Positions 7,481 to 16,021 of a stretch of 64,000 nt of DNA are shown here, piece by piece. The stretch lies in the NCBI RefSeq assembly GCF_900090325.1, contig NZ_FMHW01000002.1:4775001-4839000 (forward strand), in the 5' to 3' direction. The notes beneath the pieces were generated by a model. The model saw only the letters and a list, made by a program, of their open reading frames with translations, searched no databases and was not told the DNA's origin. The DNA comes from Micromonospora pallida. Its GTDB lineage: Bacteria > Actinomycetota > Actinomycetes > Mycobacteriales > Micromonosporaceae. Both the position numbers and the translations under genes were made by a program. Numbering within the stretch: position 1 is the stretch's first letter; every line of letters begins with the position of its first letter.

Positions 7481-8683
7481 TCATCCCACCCCGAGAGCAT
7501 CAGCGAGCTGGGTGAGCGTGGCCGGGGCGTCCAGTTCGCGGGCGGCCTGGGCGAGCGCGTCCCGGCCTGCCGGCCGGTGCCGGACCTCGGCCGGCGCGAT
7601 CCGCTCGGCGTCGACCAGCACCCGCCCGGCAGCAACCGGGTCACCGACTTGGAGGTACGCGCGGGCGGCGTCGAGCAGGTGTGCGGCCCGATGCTCGACT
7701 GGCAGATATCGCCAGCCATACCGCTGGATGGCCTTCTCGTGCCAGGCCACCGCGTCCCGGGCGTCGCCCAGCTCGATGGCGGTGGCGGTGCGGGCCAGGT
7801 CCACGGCGGTGGGTCCGAACCCGGTGCGGTGGTGGTCGTGCCCGTCGCCGACCCGTTCGGCCAGGTCGGCGGCCTCATCGAGCAACTCGACAACGGCGGC
7901 ACCATCCCCATAGCGGGCGGCAGCCAGGGCGGCTTGGATGAGCAGGGTTCCGCATAGGGACAGGTCTGGCGGGGTGCCGTACTCGATCATGGGTGAGGCG
8001 ATGCGGTAGGCGGCGGCCCGCATCACCGACTTCGCCGTCCTCACCCGGCCAGCAGCGCGGAGCACCTGGCCGAGCTGCACCGCTACGGCGGCCACCAGGA
8101 TCCAGTCACCGGTCGCGGCGGCCATGGCCCGGTCGGCGGCAAGCCACGCCAGCTCGGCGTCACCGAGCTTGACCAGCAGTGCGGCGGTGATCCGGTACGC
8201 CTCGACCAGCGGCACCCGGCCTGCGCCGGGATTGTGGGCGTGGGTGCGCTGCACGTCGGTCAGCAGGTCCGGCAGCAGGTCGATCACCTGCGGATAGCGG
8301 GCGTACTGGAAAGTCGTCCAGGCGTGCGCGACCTCTCGGGTCAGCCGGTCGACGGACAGGACGGGACGGCGGCCCGCCGGCCTCCCGAGCGGAATCTCGT
8401 ACCGCGACAACGCCGCCCGGATGCGCTCGACATCCACGGTCCGCTCGGCCACCTCTGCGGGCTGGACATCCCGACCCAGCAACACCGCCGTGTCGATCCG
8501 CAGGACGGCGGCGATGTCCTGAAGGGTCGACACCTTGTCCAGCGCACGGACGCCTCGCTCGACCTTGTCCACCCAGCTCTTCGACTTGCCGAGCCGATCG
8601 GCGAACACCTGCTGCGACAGGTTCCGCCGCCCCCGCCAGTACGCCACCCGCCGACCGACCGGCAGCAGGTCAATCCTGTCCAC
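7481..8683 (-). CDS. XRE-family regulator with C-terminal TPR-like domain
   Basis: 400 aa from a GTG at 8683, chosen because the DNA-binding domain starts right after it (LPVGRRVAYWRGRRNLSQQVFADRLGKSKSWVDKVERG, about residues 8-48) and the longer frame is arginine-rich noise. The rest is all-helical with repeated A-x-x-x-L-A patterns, as in TPR-type sensor domains of actinobacterial XRE regulators. The start lies inside the end of a 54-aa gene (14-bp overlap), and a 67-aa Cys-motif gene follows at 3 bp, giving a three-gene cassette. Ligand and targets are unknown. Confidence 0.8.
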   Translation of the reverse strand: MDRIDLLPVGRRVAYWRGRRNLSQQVFADRLGKSKSWVDKVERGVRALDKVSTLQDIAAVLRIDTAVLLGRDVQPAEVAERTVDVERIRAALSRYEIPLGRPAGRRPVLSVDRLTREVAHAWTTFQYARYPQVIDLLPDLLTDVQRTHAHNPGAGRVPLVEAYRITAALLVKLGDAELAWLAADRAMAAATGDWILVAAVAVQLGQVLRAAGRVRTAKSVMRAAAYRIASPMIEYGTPPDLSLCGTLLIQAALAAARYGDGAAVVELLDEAADLAERVGDGHDHHRTGFGPTAVDLARTATAIELGDARDAVAWHEKAIQRYGWRYLPVEHRAAHLLDAARAYLQVGDPVAAGRVLVDAERIAPAEVRHRPAGRDALAQAARELDAPATLTQLADALGVG

Positions 8684-8834
8684 GACGCCACCGCCGCTCC
8701 GGCACCGCCCGGGCGGTCTCCTCGACCGGTATCCGATCCGCCTCCGCCTGAGCAAGGATCCGCTGCTTGGCGGCCTCGCGCTCCGCTGCCTGAAGCTGCT
8801 CGCCGCTGGCTCGAACCGAAGTGTCGTCGCCCAT
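8670..8834 (-). CDS. 54-aa small protein heading the XRE cassette
   Basis: Begins at ATG 8834 with GGAGGTGGGA directly upstream, the best ribosome-binding site in this stretch. The product MGDDTSVRASGEQL... is charged and helical (EREAAKQRILAQAEADRIPVEETARAVPERRW). It overlaps the GTG of the downstream XRE gene by 14 bp. No recognised domain. A short helical partner or antagonist of the regulator is possible but speculative. Confidence 0.55.
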   Translation of the reverse strand: MGDDTSVRASGEQLQAAEREAAKQRILAQAEADRIPVEETARAVPERRWRRGQD

Positions 8835-8941
8835 TCCCACCTCCACTGAGGAGGGGCATCGACACCGAATGGTCCGTTTACGTCGTGCCCCAACCACAGC
8901 CTGTGACGACTCGGCTGAATGATCCAGGCGGACGCCGTCCG

Positions 8942-10255
8942 CTACTGTCCGCCGAGCCGCCCACGACCGACGGCGGACAGGTCCGAGGCCAAATCCAGGA
9001 ACTCGTTCACTGCCGCTGCGCCCGGAGCAGCCTCGGACAAGATCCGCCCCAGCTCAACCACTCGCCGGACCGCCCGATGCGACTGCGCCCGCCGAGCCAT
9101 ATCCAGCGCTCGCCCAGCCGAACAGGTCGCCTGCTCGACCTCCCCAGCCTGAACCAGAGCCTCCGCGAGCCACGTGAGATACAGCGACGTCTCTCGGGGC
9201 ACCTCCTGGCCGTAACGGGCAGTCACCCGCTCCAGGATCGGCACCGACCGCAGCGGCCGACGCAGCTCCGTCCACACCCGGCCCGCCATGATCTCCACCT
9301 CGTCGGGAGTCAGCCAGTACGCCCACGGTGGCACGGCGTCCGGGTCACGGGTCGGGTAGGTCTCCTCCACCGCGCCCAGCGCCCGCTCGGCCAAGCCCGC
9401 CTCACCGACCCGGGCATGTGCCCACGCGACCCGTTCCAACAGCAACGCCCGACCAGTGGCCTCGGCCCTTTGTCGGCCACCCGCGTACGCAGACCGAGCC
9501 AGGGTGACCGCCTCGCGTCGGTCGCCGACGCTCGCCTCGAGATAGCTCAGCGTGCTGAGGCAGTTCGCCGCGCTGGCCGCGTCTCCGGCCGCATGCGCGG
9601 CCCGCATGCCAGCCAGGTAGTACCGGCGTGCGTCGACAGCCCGGCCAGCATCCTCGGCGACGAATCCGGCAAGCTGACACAGGTCAGCGACTACGACCAG
9701 CAGCCGGCGGCTGACCGCCTCAGAATGGGTGCCTTCCCGAAGCAGACCGGCGGTGACGTCCAGTTCGGCAGCGACCATCGCATACGTCTCGGCGCCGCCG
9801 ATGTGATCGTCCAGACGACGGAGCTGCCACACCCGACGTTCGATGCGATCCACCGTCTCGGCACTCACCCGGCGGCCAGCGCTCAGCTCGTAGCGCTGCG
9901 GAGGTTCCGCGATCAGCCACTGATGCGCCAGCTCGGCAGCGTTCTCGGGGGTCGGGACTGCGGTGACGAGCAGGTCCGAGAGGTGCTCGGCGTCGCGGTG
10001 CCGCCAGTGCGTGCCGCAGTCGATCGGCCATCGCCCGTCGTCATCGATGCATGCGAGAGCGGCCAGTTCACCTCGGGCGTCCAGAGCCGTGTCCAGCGCC
10101 TGGGCAGCCTCTGGCGAGGGTGACTTGCGGCCGTGCGCCAGGTCGTGGAGGTAGCTCTTGCCGTAGTAGGTGCGGGCAGCGAGCGCCCGGTAGCTGATGC
10201 CTCGTTCCTTGATCAGCGCGCGCAGACGTACGGCAAACCGCGAAGACGCAGACAT
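8942..10255 (-). CDS. XRE-family regulator with TPR-like domain (paralogue B)
   Basis: 437 aa from ATG 10255 with GGGAG about 10 bp upstream. The HTH covers about residues 5-50 (FAVRLRALIKERGISYRALAARTYYGKSYLHDLAHGRKSPS). Then follow about 350 residues of helical repeats with regular A-x-x-A-G/A-x-A patterns. Paralogous to the next gene upstream (same GKS-[YH]-LH[DE]L core in the HTH). The two share an unusual duplicated upstream element, which suggests autoregulation or cross-regulation. Target genes are unknown. Confidence 0.82.
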   Translation of the reverse strand: MSASSRFAVRLRALIKERGISYRALAARTYYGKSYLHDLAHGRKSPSPEAAQALDTALDARGELAALACIDDDGRWPIDCGTHWRHRDAEHLSDLLVTAVPTPENAAELAHQWLIAEPPQRYELSAGRRVSAETVDRIERRVWQLRRLDDHIGGAETYAMVAAELDVTAGLLREGTHSEAVSRRLLVVVADLCQLAGFVAEDAGRAVDARRYYLAGMRAAHAAGDAASAANCLSTLSYLEASVGDRREAVTLARSAYAGGRQRAEATGRALLLERVAWAHARVGEAGLAERALGAVEETYPTRDPDAVPPWAYWLTPDEVEIMAGRVWTELRRPLRSVPILERVTARYGQEVPRETSLYLTWLAEALVQAGEVEQATCSAGRALDMARRAQSHRAVRRVVELGRILSEAAPGAAAVNEFLDLASDLSAVGRGRLGGQ

Positions 10256-10296
10256 GACGGATGCTCCCAGGTGGAGATGTGGCCGGCAGCACCGCC

Positions 10297-10335
10297 GGCC
10301 GCTACTCCGACAAGCCGCCATTCCGGACGGTACAC
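10297..10335 (-). promoter_or_regulatory. tandem operator-like element upstream of XRE paralogue B
   Basis: On the minus strand two 14-bp half-sites, CCGGAATGGCGGCT and TCGGAGTAGCGGCC, repeat with a 16-bp period after a GTGTACC box. They lie 42-80 bp upstream of the ATG. The same arrangement recurs before paralogue C. Confidence 0.55.
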
Positions 10336-10461
10336 GAGAAGTCACCCGACAGTGACTCTCGGCATCACGCCCAACTACCTGAGAGAGCTCCCGGAGAAGC
10401 CTCCACCAGTCGGGTCTGCTACCTCTCGACCTGGACAGCCGAAGGTCGACTGGGCGACGGG

Positions 10462-11634
10462 CTACGGCTGGGTGACCGGCCGGTACGCCTCGTACGCCTC
10501 GCGCAGAACCGCGCCCTCAGCCAGACCGGTCCGCTCAACGTGGCGTAGCACTTCCCGTGCCCGCCACCAGTTCGAGGGCACGACCCGACCGGAGGTGATC
10601 GCCTCGACGGCTAGCGTGCTGGCCTCGTCCGGCTGTCCAGCGGCCAGCAACGCCAACGCCAGATCGAGGCGGGCGGACGCCGACCGGCGCGGGCGTTCCC
10701 CACCATCCCCGCGCGGGTCCAACTCGGTCAGCACCGACCGGGCGACCTGCTCAGCCGCCGGGTCACCAGCCCACGCCAGCGTGGTGACCGCATACGCCCG
10801 GGCCTTTGTCGGGTCGTACCGATAGTGATGCTCGGCGCGTTCCGGCACGGGCAGATTCGCGGTCAACCGCTCCAGGCGGTCCAGGGTTCGGCGGGTTCGC
10901 CGCACGTCTCCCATGCGCGCCCAGCCGCGCGCCTCTTGGGCGGTGGCCTGGATGTGTGCCGAGCTGCCCCGGGGTGCGACCCGCTGAGCCTGCCGCGACA
11001 GGTCGACGGCCTGCCGGTAGTCGCCGTGCGTGAGAACATCCCACGCCCGGGTTTCCAGGCACCACCCCTGGATCTCCGGGTGTTCCGCGTGGCCGGCGAG
11101 ATCGTGCGCTGCGGCCAGATGCGCGCCGGCCGGGCCGCGCTGATTGAGGTCGACGTGCACGGTCGCGCGAAGCACGGTCAGCCAGGCCCCGGCGACGACC
11201 AGACGACGGCGCTGAGCCAGGGTCACCCGGCCATCGAGCAGCAGGCTGACGTATGCCAGGTGACGCCGGACCCTCGGCAACAGTTCGGCCGGTGGTGTGG
11301 TCGGGTAGGCGCTGGCCAGGTCATCGACGGCCGCTTCGAGCCGGGCGAGAGTCTCAGCACTGACATCACTGGCCCGGACTCGGGCAAGCAGGTCGTCTGC
11401 TTCAGCCTGGTGGTCAACCGGTGCGGTAACAAACGCGATCAGAGTGCCACCGGCGTTGAGCACCCGGTCGAGATGACGGGCGGTGTCGAAGGTCGGAGCC
11501 TTCGCCCCGGTCTCCAGTTCGTGCAGGTGGCTCTTGCCCCGGTGGGTGAGCTGCCCGAGCGCACGTAGGGACAGACCACGATCGGTACGGATCGCTCGCA
11601 GGTGTGCCCCGAAGCGTGGGTCAACGTGCGGCAT
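10462..11634 (-). CDS. XRE-family regulator with TPR-like domain (paralogue C)
   Basis: 390 aa from ATG 11634 with GGGAG about 8 bp upstream; the longer frame only reads through the promoter. HTH at about residues 6-50 (FGAHLRAIRTDRGLSLRALGQLTHRGKSHLHELETGAKAP). The remaining 340 residues are helical with TPR-like spacing. The gene ends 206 bp before paralogue B starts, so the two have separate promoters. A small ligand or peptide sensed by the TPR domain would be usual for this type, but nothing here identifies it. Confidence 0.82.
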   Translation of the reverse strand: MPHVDPRFGAHLRAIRTDRGLSLRALGQLTHRGKSHLHELETGAKAPTFDTARHLDRVLNAGGTLIAFVTAPVDHQAEADDLLARVRASDVSAETLARLEAAVDDLASAYPTTPPAELLPRVRRHLAYVSLLLDGRVTLAQRRRLVVAGAWLTVLRATVHVDLNQRGPAGAHLAAAHDLAGHAEHPEIQGWCLETRAWDVLTHGDYRQAVDLSRQAQRVAPRGSSAHIQATAQEARGWARMGDVRRTRRTLDRLERLTANLPVPERAEHHYRYDPTKARAYAVTTLAWAGDPAAEQVARSVLTELDPRGDGGERPRRSASARLDLALALLAAGQPDEASTLAVEAITSGRVVPSNWWRAREVLRHVERTGLAEGAVLREAYEAYRPVTQP

Positions 11635-11673
11635 GGGGTGCTCCCAGGTAGCGGACTGGGCGACGGCCGCACC

Positions 11674-11712
11674 GGCCGCTACTCCGGCGGGCCGCCACTC
11701 CGGAAGGTACAC
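11674..11712 (-). promoter_or_regulatory. tandem operator-like element upstream of XRE paralogue C
   Basis: Minus strand: GTGTACC box, then CCGGAGTGGCGGCC and CCGGAGTAGCGGCC in direct repeat with a 16-bp period (1 mismatch in 14). It sits 40-78 bp upstream of the ATG. The near-identical copy before paralogue B argues for a shared binding site. Confidence 0.6.
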
Positions 11713-12051
11713 CCGCACCACCCACCCCGTGACTCCACGCGCCGGCTTCATTACCGATCTCCGCTTTCCTGCGCCATAACGAGAGTCACTTGGCGTTGAA
11801 CTGTCGCCGGGTGCCAGGAACCGGGAAAAGGATGCCTATCGCCCGCTTGAGCTGCCAGAACGGTCCCCAGTGTCCGTGGCAGTCCGCCAACGTCCATCCC
11901 GATCGTCGCCCAAATAATCACCCATTGCCCCCAGGTGGCGTTGCCACATCGCCCTGAGCCCGTAGCGCTGCGCACCCGGAACGGCAGCACCATCCACTAA
12001 GCTCAATCATCCCGTGTGAGATCACAATCAGAAACCAGGTGAATTTGCACC
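11713..12051. other. intergenic stretch without a supported gene
   Basis: Between the paralogue C promoter and the Imm1-like gene. An 80-codon frame at 11751-11993 (minus) lacks a ribosome-binding site and looks non-coding. No RNA gene or clear repeat is seen. The right end presumably holds the promoter of the Imm1-like gene. Confidence 0.5.
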
Positions 12052-12438
12052 GTGCAGGCGTGGATTGACAGCATCGCCACCGCAGTGGCCGACGTCGCCG
12101 AACTCAATGCGATCCTCGGCCCCGAACCGCCCACAGGAGTGACTCTCGCCAGTGACGACGGCCGGCGGACTCTGCACATCAACTTCTACGGAGATCGGTC
12201 CGATCTGTACTGGGAGGCCGAGATCGACCTTCTACTCGCGTGGGGGCCGGTACCGCCTGATGCCCCGGCCGGCCAGGTCGTCGACGACGCCGAATACGCG
12301 TATGACAACCCATGGTTCGCCCTTCCCGACGGCGCCGAGCCCTTCAAGATCACAGCCGCCCAGGCCCGCCAGGCAGCCCATGAGTTCCTGTGCACCGGTG
12401 AGCGCCCGACTAACGTCCAGTGGGTCGTCAAACCCTAG
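12052..12438 (+). CDS. Imm1-family-like immunity protein (orphan)
   Basis: 128 aa from a GTG at 12052. The order matches Imm1-type immunity proteins of actinobacterial polymorphic toxins: an N-terminal helix, a short beta stretch (TLHINFYGDRSDLYWEAEIDLLLAWG), an acidic middle (DDAEYAYDNPWFALPDGAEPFKI) and the closing helix-strand AAQARQAAHEFLCTGERPTNVQWV. No toxin gene lies beside it, so it would be an orphan immunity gene that protects against toxins made by relatives. The assignment rests on motif recognition. Confidence 0.65.
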   Translation: MQAWIDSIATAVADVAELNAILGPEPPTGVTLASDDGRRTLHINFYGDRSDLYWEAEIDLLLAWGPVPPDAPAGQVVDDAEYAYDNPWFALPDGAEPFKITAAQARQAAHEFLCTGERPTNVQWVVKP

Positions 12439-12604
12439 AACTCGTGGCCTAGACGCCACTTCCGGCTCGTCGAGCCAACGCAATCACGTCACACCTGGTG
12501 ACCGGGTCCGGAGCCGCACGGTCGCTGACCGCCTCATAGTAGGAGACCTCGGGCACGGCATGGATCGCTACATTCATCCATGAGCGTCTGGCAGACTCCG
12601 AGAA

Positions 12605-13018
12605 ATGCGAACTGCACACCGGTGGTGGATCATCGGGGTTCCGGCCGTGGCCGCCGTGCTTGGGGCGATGCTGGTGTCGGCCGCACTCGTCCTCGCCTCA
12701 TCGTGGTCACCCCGCCCGGACTGCTTTGACCGTGCCGCCTTCGAGAAGGTGGTGGCGAAGCTACCACCGCCGCCGATCGAACTAGACGCATACGATTCGG
12801 TCGACACACCTGACAAGATCGGCTCGTGTCGCATTCTGTCGTCGTTCGGAGTGAAAGGCGGCTACATCTTCTACGACGACGATAGCTCTGGCTTCGACGA
12901 CTCTGGGTGGGGTTATTTCCCAAACGGGCCGGACGGTGACCTTGGAAACGGTTCCTGGGAGGGGCCACAGTTCGAACAGATCGAGGGACCCTGGTACAAC
13001 TGGACAGCAAGCTGGTAG
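12605..13018 (+). CDS. membrane-anchored or secreted small hypothetical protein
   Basis: 137 aa from ATG 12605. One hydrophobic helix at about 8-32 (WWIIGVPAVAAVLGAMLVSAALVLASSW) follows a basic N terminus, so the rest is outside the membrane. The exported part has two Cys (about 40 and 75) that could pair and a Trp/Gly/Asp-rich C terminus (DSGWGYFPNGPDG, GPWYNWTASW). No family recognised. It lies in a run of unassigned small genes with an immunity-type gene. Confidence 0.6.
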   Translation: MRTAHRWWIIGVPAVAAVLGAMLVSAALVLASSWSPRPDCFDRAAFEKVVAKLPPPPIELDAYDSVDTPDKIGSCRILSSFGVKGGYIFYDDDSSGFDDSGWGYFPNGPDGDLGNGSWEGPQFEQIEGPWYNWTASW

Positions 13019-13104
13019 ACGGCATTGCCGAGCTGACGGCGAGGCCACCTGACGCCCGCCCGCACAGCACCACCCCGCCCGGAGTACTGCCAGACGTACG
13101 GCCA

Positions 13105-13686
13105 TCAACGTGTCGTGGGCTCGGGGCGGACGACAAGTGTCACGTCGCTGCTGGTTGCGATCACCAGAGTGCGGCCGGACGGGGAGAAGCCGGCAGCGCG
13201 CAACTCCGAGTAGTCGGCGTGGAAGACGTGCCACCAGGTCGTGCCCGGTGGGCCGTTATAAGCCCCGCCGTCGGAGGAAAGCAGGACGCGGTGATTCGGC
13301 CACTCGGGGGCCACCACGTCGATAGTCCAGCCATCGTCGGTCGTGGCATGCAGGCCGCCGCCGAACAGCCCGGAGATGCGTACCCGAGTGTCGGCCAGCA
13401 CACCGAGGCCCGGACAGGCCAGGTCCGGCCCGGACGGTGACGCGTTGTCGGGGTCGGGGTGACGGTCCCGGGCGATCTTCGCACCCGTTGCCGCATCGAC
13501 CAGGCCAAAGCCGTCCATCGAGACGAGCATCAGCAGGTCGTCGCCAGTCTGTGGATGGACACCGAAGCCGACGCCTTGCAGCCCGCCCACGAGTATCTGG
13601 TTGAGGTGCCGCCAGGGTTCTGGCGGCGCGACGACCGGGGCGGCCAACAACTTCGCCCGCAACTGCTGCTGGTAGTCCGAAAGCAT
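13105..13686 (-). CDS. hypothetical protein, beta-rich
   Basis: 193 aa from ATG 13686. The sequence alternates short strands with glycine/aspartate turns (GVHPQTGDDLLMLVSMDGFGLVDAATGAKIARD, WTIDVVAPEWPNHRVLLSSDGG, ELRAAGFSPSGRTLVIATSSDVTLVVR) like a small WD/beta-propeller fragment. There is no signal peptide. Proteins of this kind occur among actinobacterial immunity-type genes, but I cannot assign it. It is transcribed in the same direction as the gene upstream (13765-14130), with a 78-bp gap. Confidence 0.6.
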   Translation of the reverse strand: MLSDYQQQLRAKLLAAPVVAPPEPWRHLNQILVGGLQGVGFGVHPQTGDDLLMLVSMDGFGLVDAATGAKIARDRHPDPDNASPSGPDLACPGLGVLADTRVRISGLFGGGLHATTDDGWTIDVVAPEWPNHRVLLSSDGGAYNGPPGTTWWHVFHADYSELRAAGFSPSGRTLVIATSSDVTLVVRPEPTTR

Positions 13687-13764
13687 CCCGTGGTCCTCCC
13701 CGACGCCGACGGCCGGCGGTCCTCGCGGCTCCTACAGATCTTGGCGTCGACGTCCGGCGACGCG

Positions 13765-14130
13765 TCAGTCTGCCGTCAGGTCCGCAAGGACGGCGGCTCG
13801 GCCCTGTTCGTACTCTGCGAGGGCGGCAGGTTCTTCGGAGAACTGATCCGTCCAGAATCCCTGCCGAAGCCAGGGACGGGGAGCCAGCCGAAGGGACCCG
13901 TCACTGTCCAATGCCACTGACCAGCAGGTAGGGATGCGCCCGTCCACGGTCTCGAACATTTCCGGGCTCCAGATGGAGTCGGTCCCCTCATCGTCGACGA
14001 CCCGCACGTAGTAGGCGTCAGCCCAGTAGGAGATCTCCAGAACGGGATAGGACCTGCCGACTGTCATGCCGGGGTATGTGTCAACTAGATCACCGAAAGC
14101 ATCGATAATTCTGACGCATCGCACCAGCAC
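13765..14130 (-). CDS. hypothetical protein, possible immunity-type
   Basis: 121 aa. The first half is strand-rich (VRCVRIIDAFGDLVDTYPGMTVGRSYPVLEISYWADAYYVRVVDDEG). The second half has WSPEMFETVDGRIPTCW, RLAPRPWLRQGFWTDQF and a C-terminal helix. Small acidic Trp-rich cytosolic proteins like this are common among orphan immunity genes, and the neighbours fit, but no family is recognised. Good codon bias supports a real gene. Confidence 0.55.
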   Translation of the reverse strand: MLVRCVRIIDAFGDLVDTYPGMTVGRSYPVLEISYWADAYYVRVVDDEGTDSIWSPEMFETVDGRIPTCWSVALDSDGSLRLAPRPWLRQGFWTDQFSEEPAALAEYEQGRAAVLADLTAD

Positions 14131-14269
14131 TCGGCGATCCTACGGGACTGCCAACTGCCCGTTACCAGGAAAGGTGCGCCAACTGCGGCGCCGCACGAGC
14201 ACGGCGTGACGTTTTCCCTGCCGGTGGGTCGTCACCCGGGTCCCTGAGCTGTCGTGCCAGCATCGCCTT

Positions 14270-14836
14270 GTGCGTAACGAGCAACGCCTACGAACACGGA
14301 CGCCCGAGTCACGAGCCTTCGCGGAGCGCGTACAGCTCGTGATGAACCTGACCGCCCGCCTCAACGCGCTGCCGTTTGACGACCTCGACGCGCGCAGTGC
14401 GGTGCTCACCGAGATCTTCGGTGCACCGATCCCTGACTCTCTGACCATCCTGCCCCCGTTCTACTGCGACTACGGGCTTGGAGCGTCGTTCGGGGAGCGC
14501 GTGTTCATCAATCAGGGATGCTTCTTCCTCGACTACGGGGGCATCACCATCGGTGACCGCGTCATGATCGGTCCCCGCGTGACTCTAAGCACGGCCGGAC
14601 ACCCCGTCGAGGTCGACGAGCGGTACGACTTCATCACGCACGCGCCCATCGTCATCGAGGACGACGTGTGGATCGGCGCCGCAGCCACGGTCACCCCTGG
14701 TGTGACCATCGGTCGGGGCTCGGTCGTCGGCGCGGGTGCCGTTGTCGCGAAGGACGTGCCGCCGCTGAGTGTGGTGACGGCAACAAGCGTTGTCGAGCGA
14801 AAGCGGCTGAAGCCGACGTCGACTGCAACCTCCTGA
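14270..14836 (+). CDS. sugar/maltose O-acetyltransferase family (LacA/NodL type)
   Basis: 188 aa from a GTG at 14270. The helical N terminus is followed by a left-handed parallel beta-helix built of hexapeptide repeats (ITIGDRVMIGPRVTLSTAGHPVE, IVIEDDVWIGAAATVTPGVTIGRGSVVGAGAVVAKDVPP). The catalytic His lies in TAGHP. The enzyme acetylates a sugar or sugar-like acceptor with acetyl-CoA; the natural substrate cannot be told. Length and motif order match the family. Confidence 0.88.
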   Translation: MRNEQRLRTRTPESRAFAERVQLVMNLTARLNALPFDDLDARSAVLTEIFGAPIPDSLTILPPFYCDYGLGASFGERVFINQGCFFLDYGGITIGDRVMIGPRVTLSTAGHPVEVDERYDFITHAPIVIEDDVWIGAAATVTPGVTIGRGSVVGAGAVVAKDVPPLSVVTATSVVERKRLKPTSTATS

Positions 14837-14871
14837 ACTCCAAGCCGCCGGCCACTCGGCATCGATCACGC

Positions 14872-14922
14872 GTTGCTGAAGATCGCCCGGCGGGTGGGCA
14901 TGGCGACGCCGATGGCCGCCTC
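14872..14922. repeat. 51-bp relic of the VWA gene at 17110-18864
   Basis: Matches 17713-17763 with 4 differences in 51 bp, in the same orientation. In the intact copy this stretch encodes the EAAIGVATPTRRVTLSN segment (minus strand). Here it lies in an otherwise non-coding gap and encodes nothing continuous. Confidence 0.8.
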
Positions 14923-14971
14923 AAAGGTGGCACCGGCAGGCTTGGCCCGGACAGAGCACTATGGTTTCGCC

Positions 14972-15565
14972 ATGTCGGTCGATCTTGAGGCGTCGTTGCC
15001 AACGCCCATCCCGCTCGCTGCCGTGATGACCACCGCGAGAGGCACCCTGGCGGAGCTTCTCGGCGTGGACACGACACCCGAATTGAGTGTGATCGTCGAC
15101 CGACGTTACGAGCAGGGGCGACGCATGACTGTCGGCCGGCAGCTTGGTGAAGCGGAACTTCTGTCCGCCACCATCGGCCACCCCATCGACCCCGATCCCG
15201 ACGGTTCGCCTGGCTCGATCCACTACGAAATCGACATCTCGGGCAGCAATGACGGTCTCTGGCTGATGGTCATCGACCATGAGCCAGAGGCCGGCGGCGA
15301 GGTCGAGGCGGTCTTCAGTCCCTACCGCACCTGCGTGAGTGTCGTCGTGGCGACGGCCATGGCACTGGCCGTCGCCGACCTCGCGGGCGGGGAGTTCATC
15401 GACGAACAGATCCAGATGCTGCGGCCCGGCCACACAGACCCACGCCACGTTGTCACGGCGACCCGCCTACCTCCTGGCCAGGACGGATTTGCCACGGGAT
15501 GCGAGCGCTACCTACGGCAGTTCCCACACCTTGACGGCTGGCCGCGCGACGTATCGATGCCCTAG
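14972..15565 (+). CDS. hypothetical protein
   Basis: 197 aa from ATG 14972; an in-frame upstream start would run through the 51-bp relic and is not used. Helical and acidic, with LAAVMTTARGTLAELLGVDTTPELSVIVDRRYEQGR and a C-terminal VVVATAMALAVADLAGGEFIDEQI followed by FATGCERYLRQFP. Cytosolic. No family recognised. Confidence 0.6.
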   Translation: MSVDLEASLPTPIPLAAVMTTARGTLAELLGVDTTPELSVIVDRRYEQGRRMTVGRQLGEAELLSATIGHPIDPDPDGSPGSIHYEIDISGSNDGLWLMVIDHEPEAGGEVEAVFSPYRTCVSVVVATAMALAVADLAGGEFIDEQIQMLRPGHTDPRHVVTATRLPPGQDGFATGCERYLRQFPHLDGWPRDVSMP

Positions 15566-15710
15566 CCGACACGGCCTTGACGGCCCGCATCTGGACCGAT
15601 GGCCGCATGACTCGCCGCTGGGAAGCTGTCGCGGTCATCGGCACCTGCAACGAACGGAAGAGAACGAATAGAATTCTAAAAGTTTCCGCTGAGACGGCGC
15701 GAGGTGCGTG

Positions 15711-15971
15711 ATGGACAACTCCATCTGGCTGGTCATGGGCGGCATTTTCGCGCTGGCCGCGCTGGTCATGGCGCTGCTGGTGATTCGGCGGAGTCGTCGG
15801 AAGGATCCTTCCCCCGAGCAGCAGGCGCTGGAAGCCCGAGCTGCAATCCGCCAGTTGGCCAAGAACAGCCGCAGGGCGCAAAAAGGCACTATTCGTGGCA
15901 AGGGCGGCGGAGGTGATACGAAAACAGCTTATGACGCTGCTTTCGGCTCGGATACCAGCAGCGGAGCCTGA
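15711..15971 (+). CDS. small single-span membrane protein
   Basis: 86 aa from ATG 15711 with GAGGTG upstream. One transmembrane helix (about 6-26, WLVMGGIFALAALVMALLVIRR) with a short outside N terminus. A basic cytosolic tail contains a helix (PEQQALEARAAIRQLAKNSRR) and a Gly/Ser-rich end. No known family. Short spacing and good codon bias support it. Confidence 0.55.
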   Translation: MDNSIWLVMGGIFALAALVMALLVIRRSRRKDPSPEQQALEARAAIRQLAKNSRRAQKGTIRGKGGGGDTKTAYDAAFGSDTSSGA

Positions 15972-16021
15972 GCGCCTTACCGCTCGCTGTTCCCACCCGG
16001 TCAGGCGTACGGCCAGCAACC

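Noticed and set aside
11751..11993. 80-codon minus-strand frame
   Set aside because: No Shine-Dalgarno, poor codon bias, no recognisable fold.
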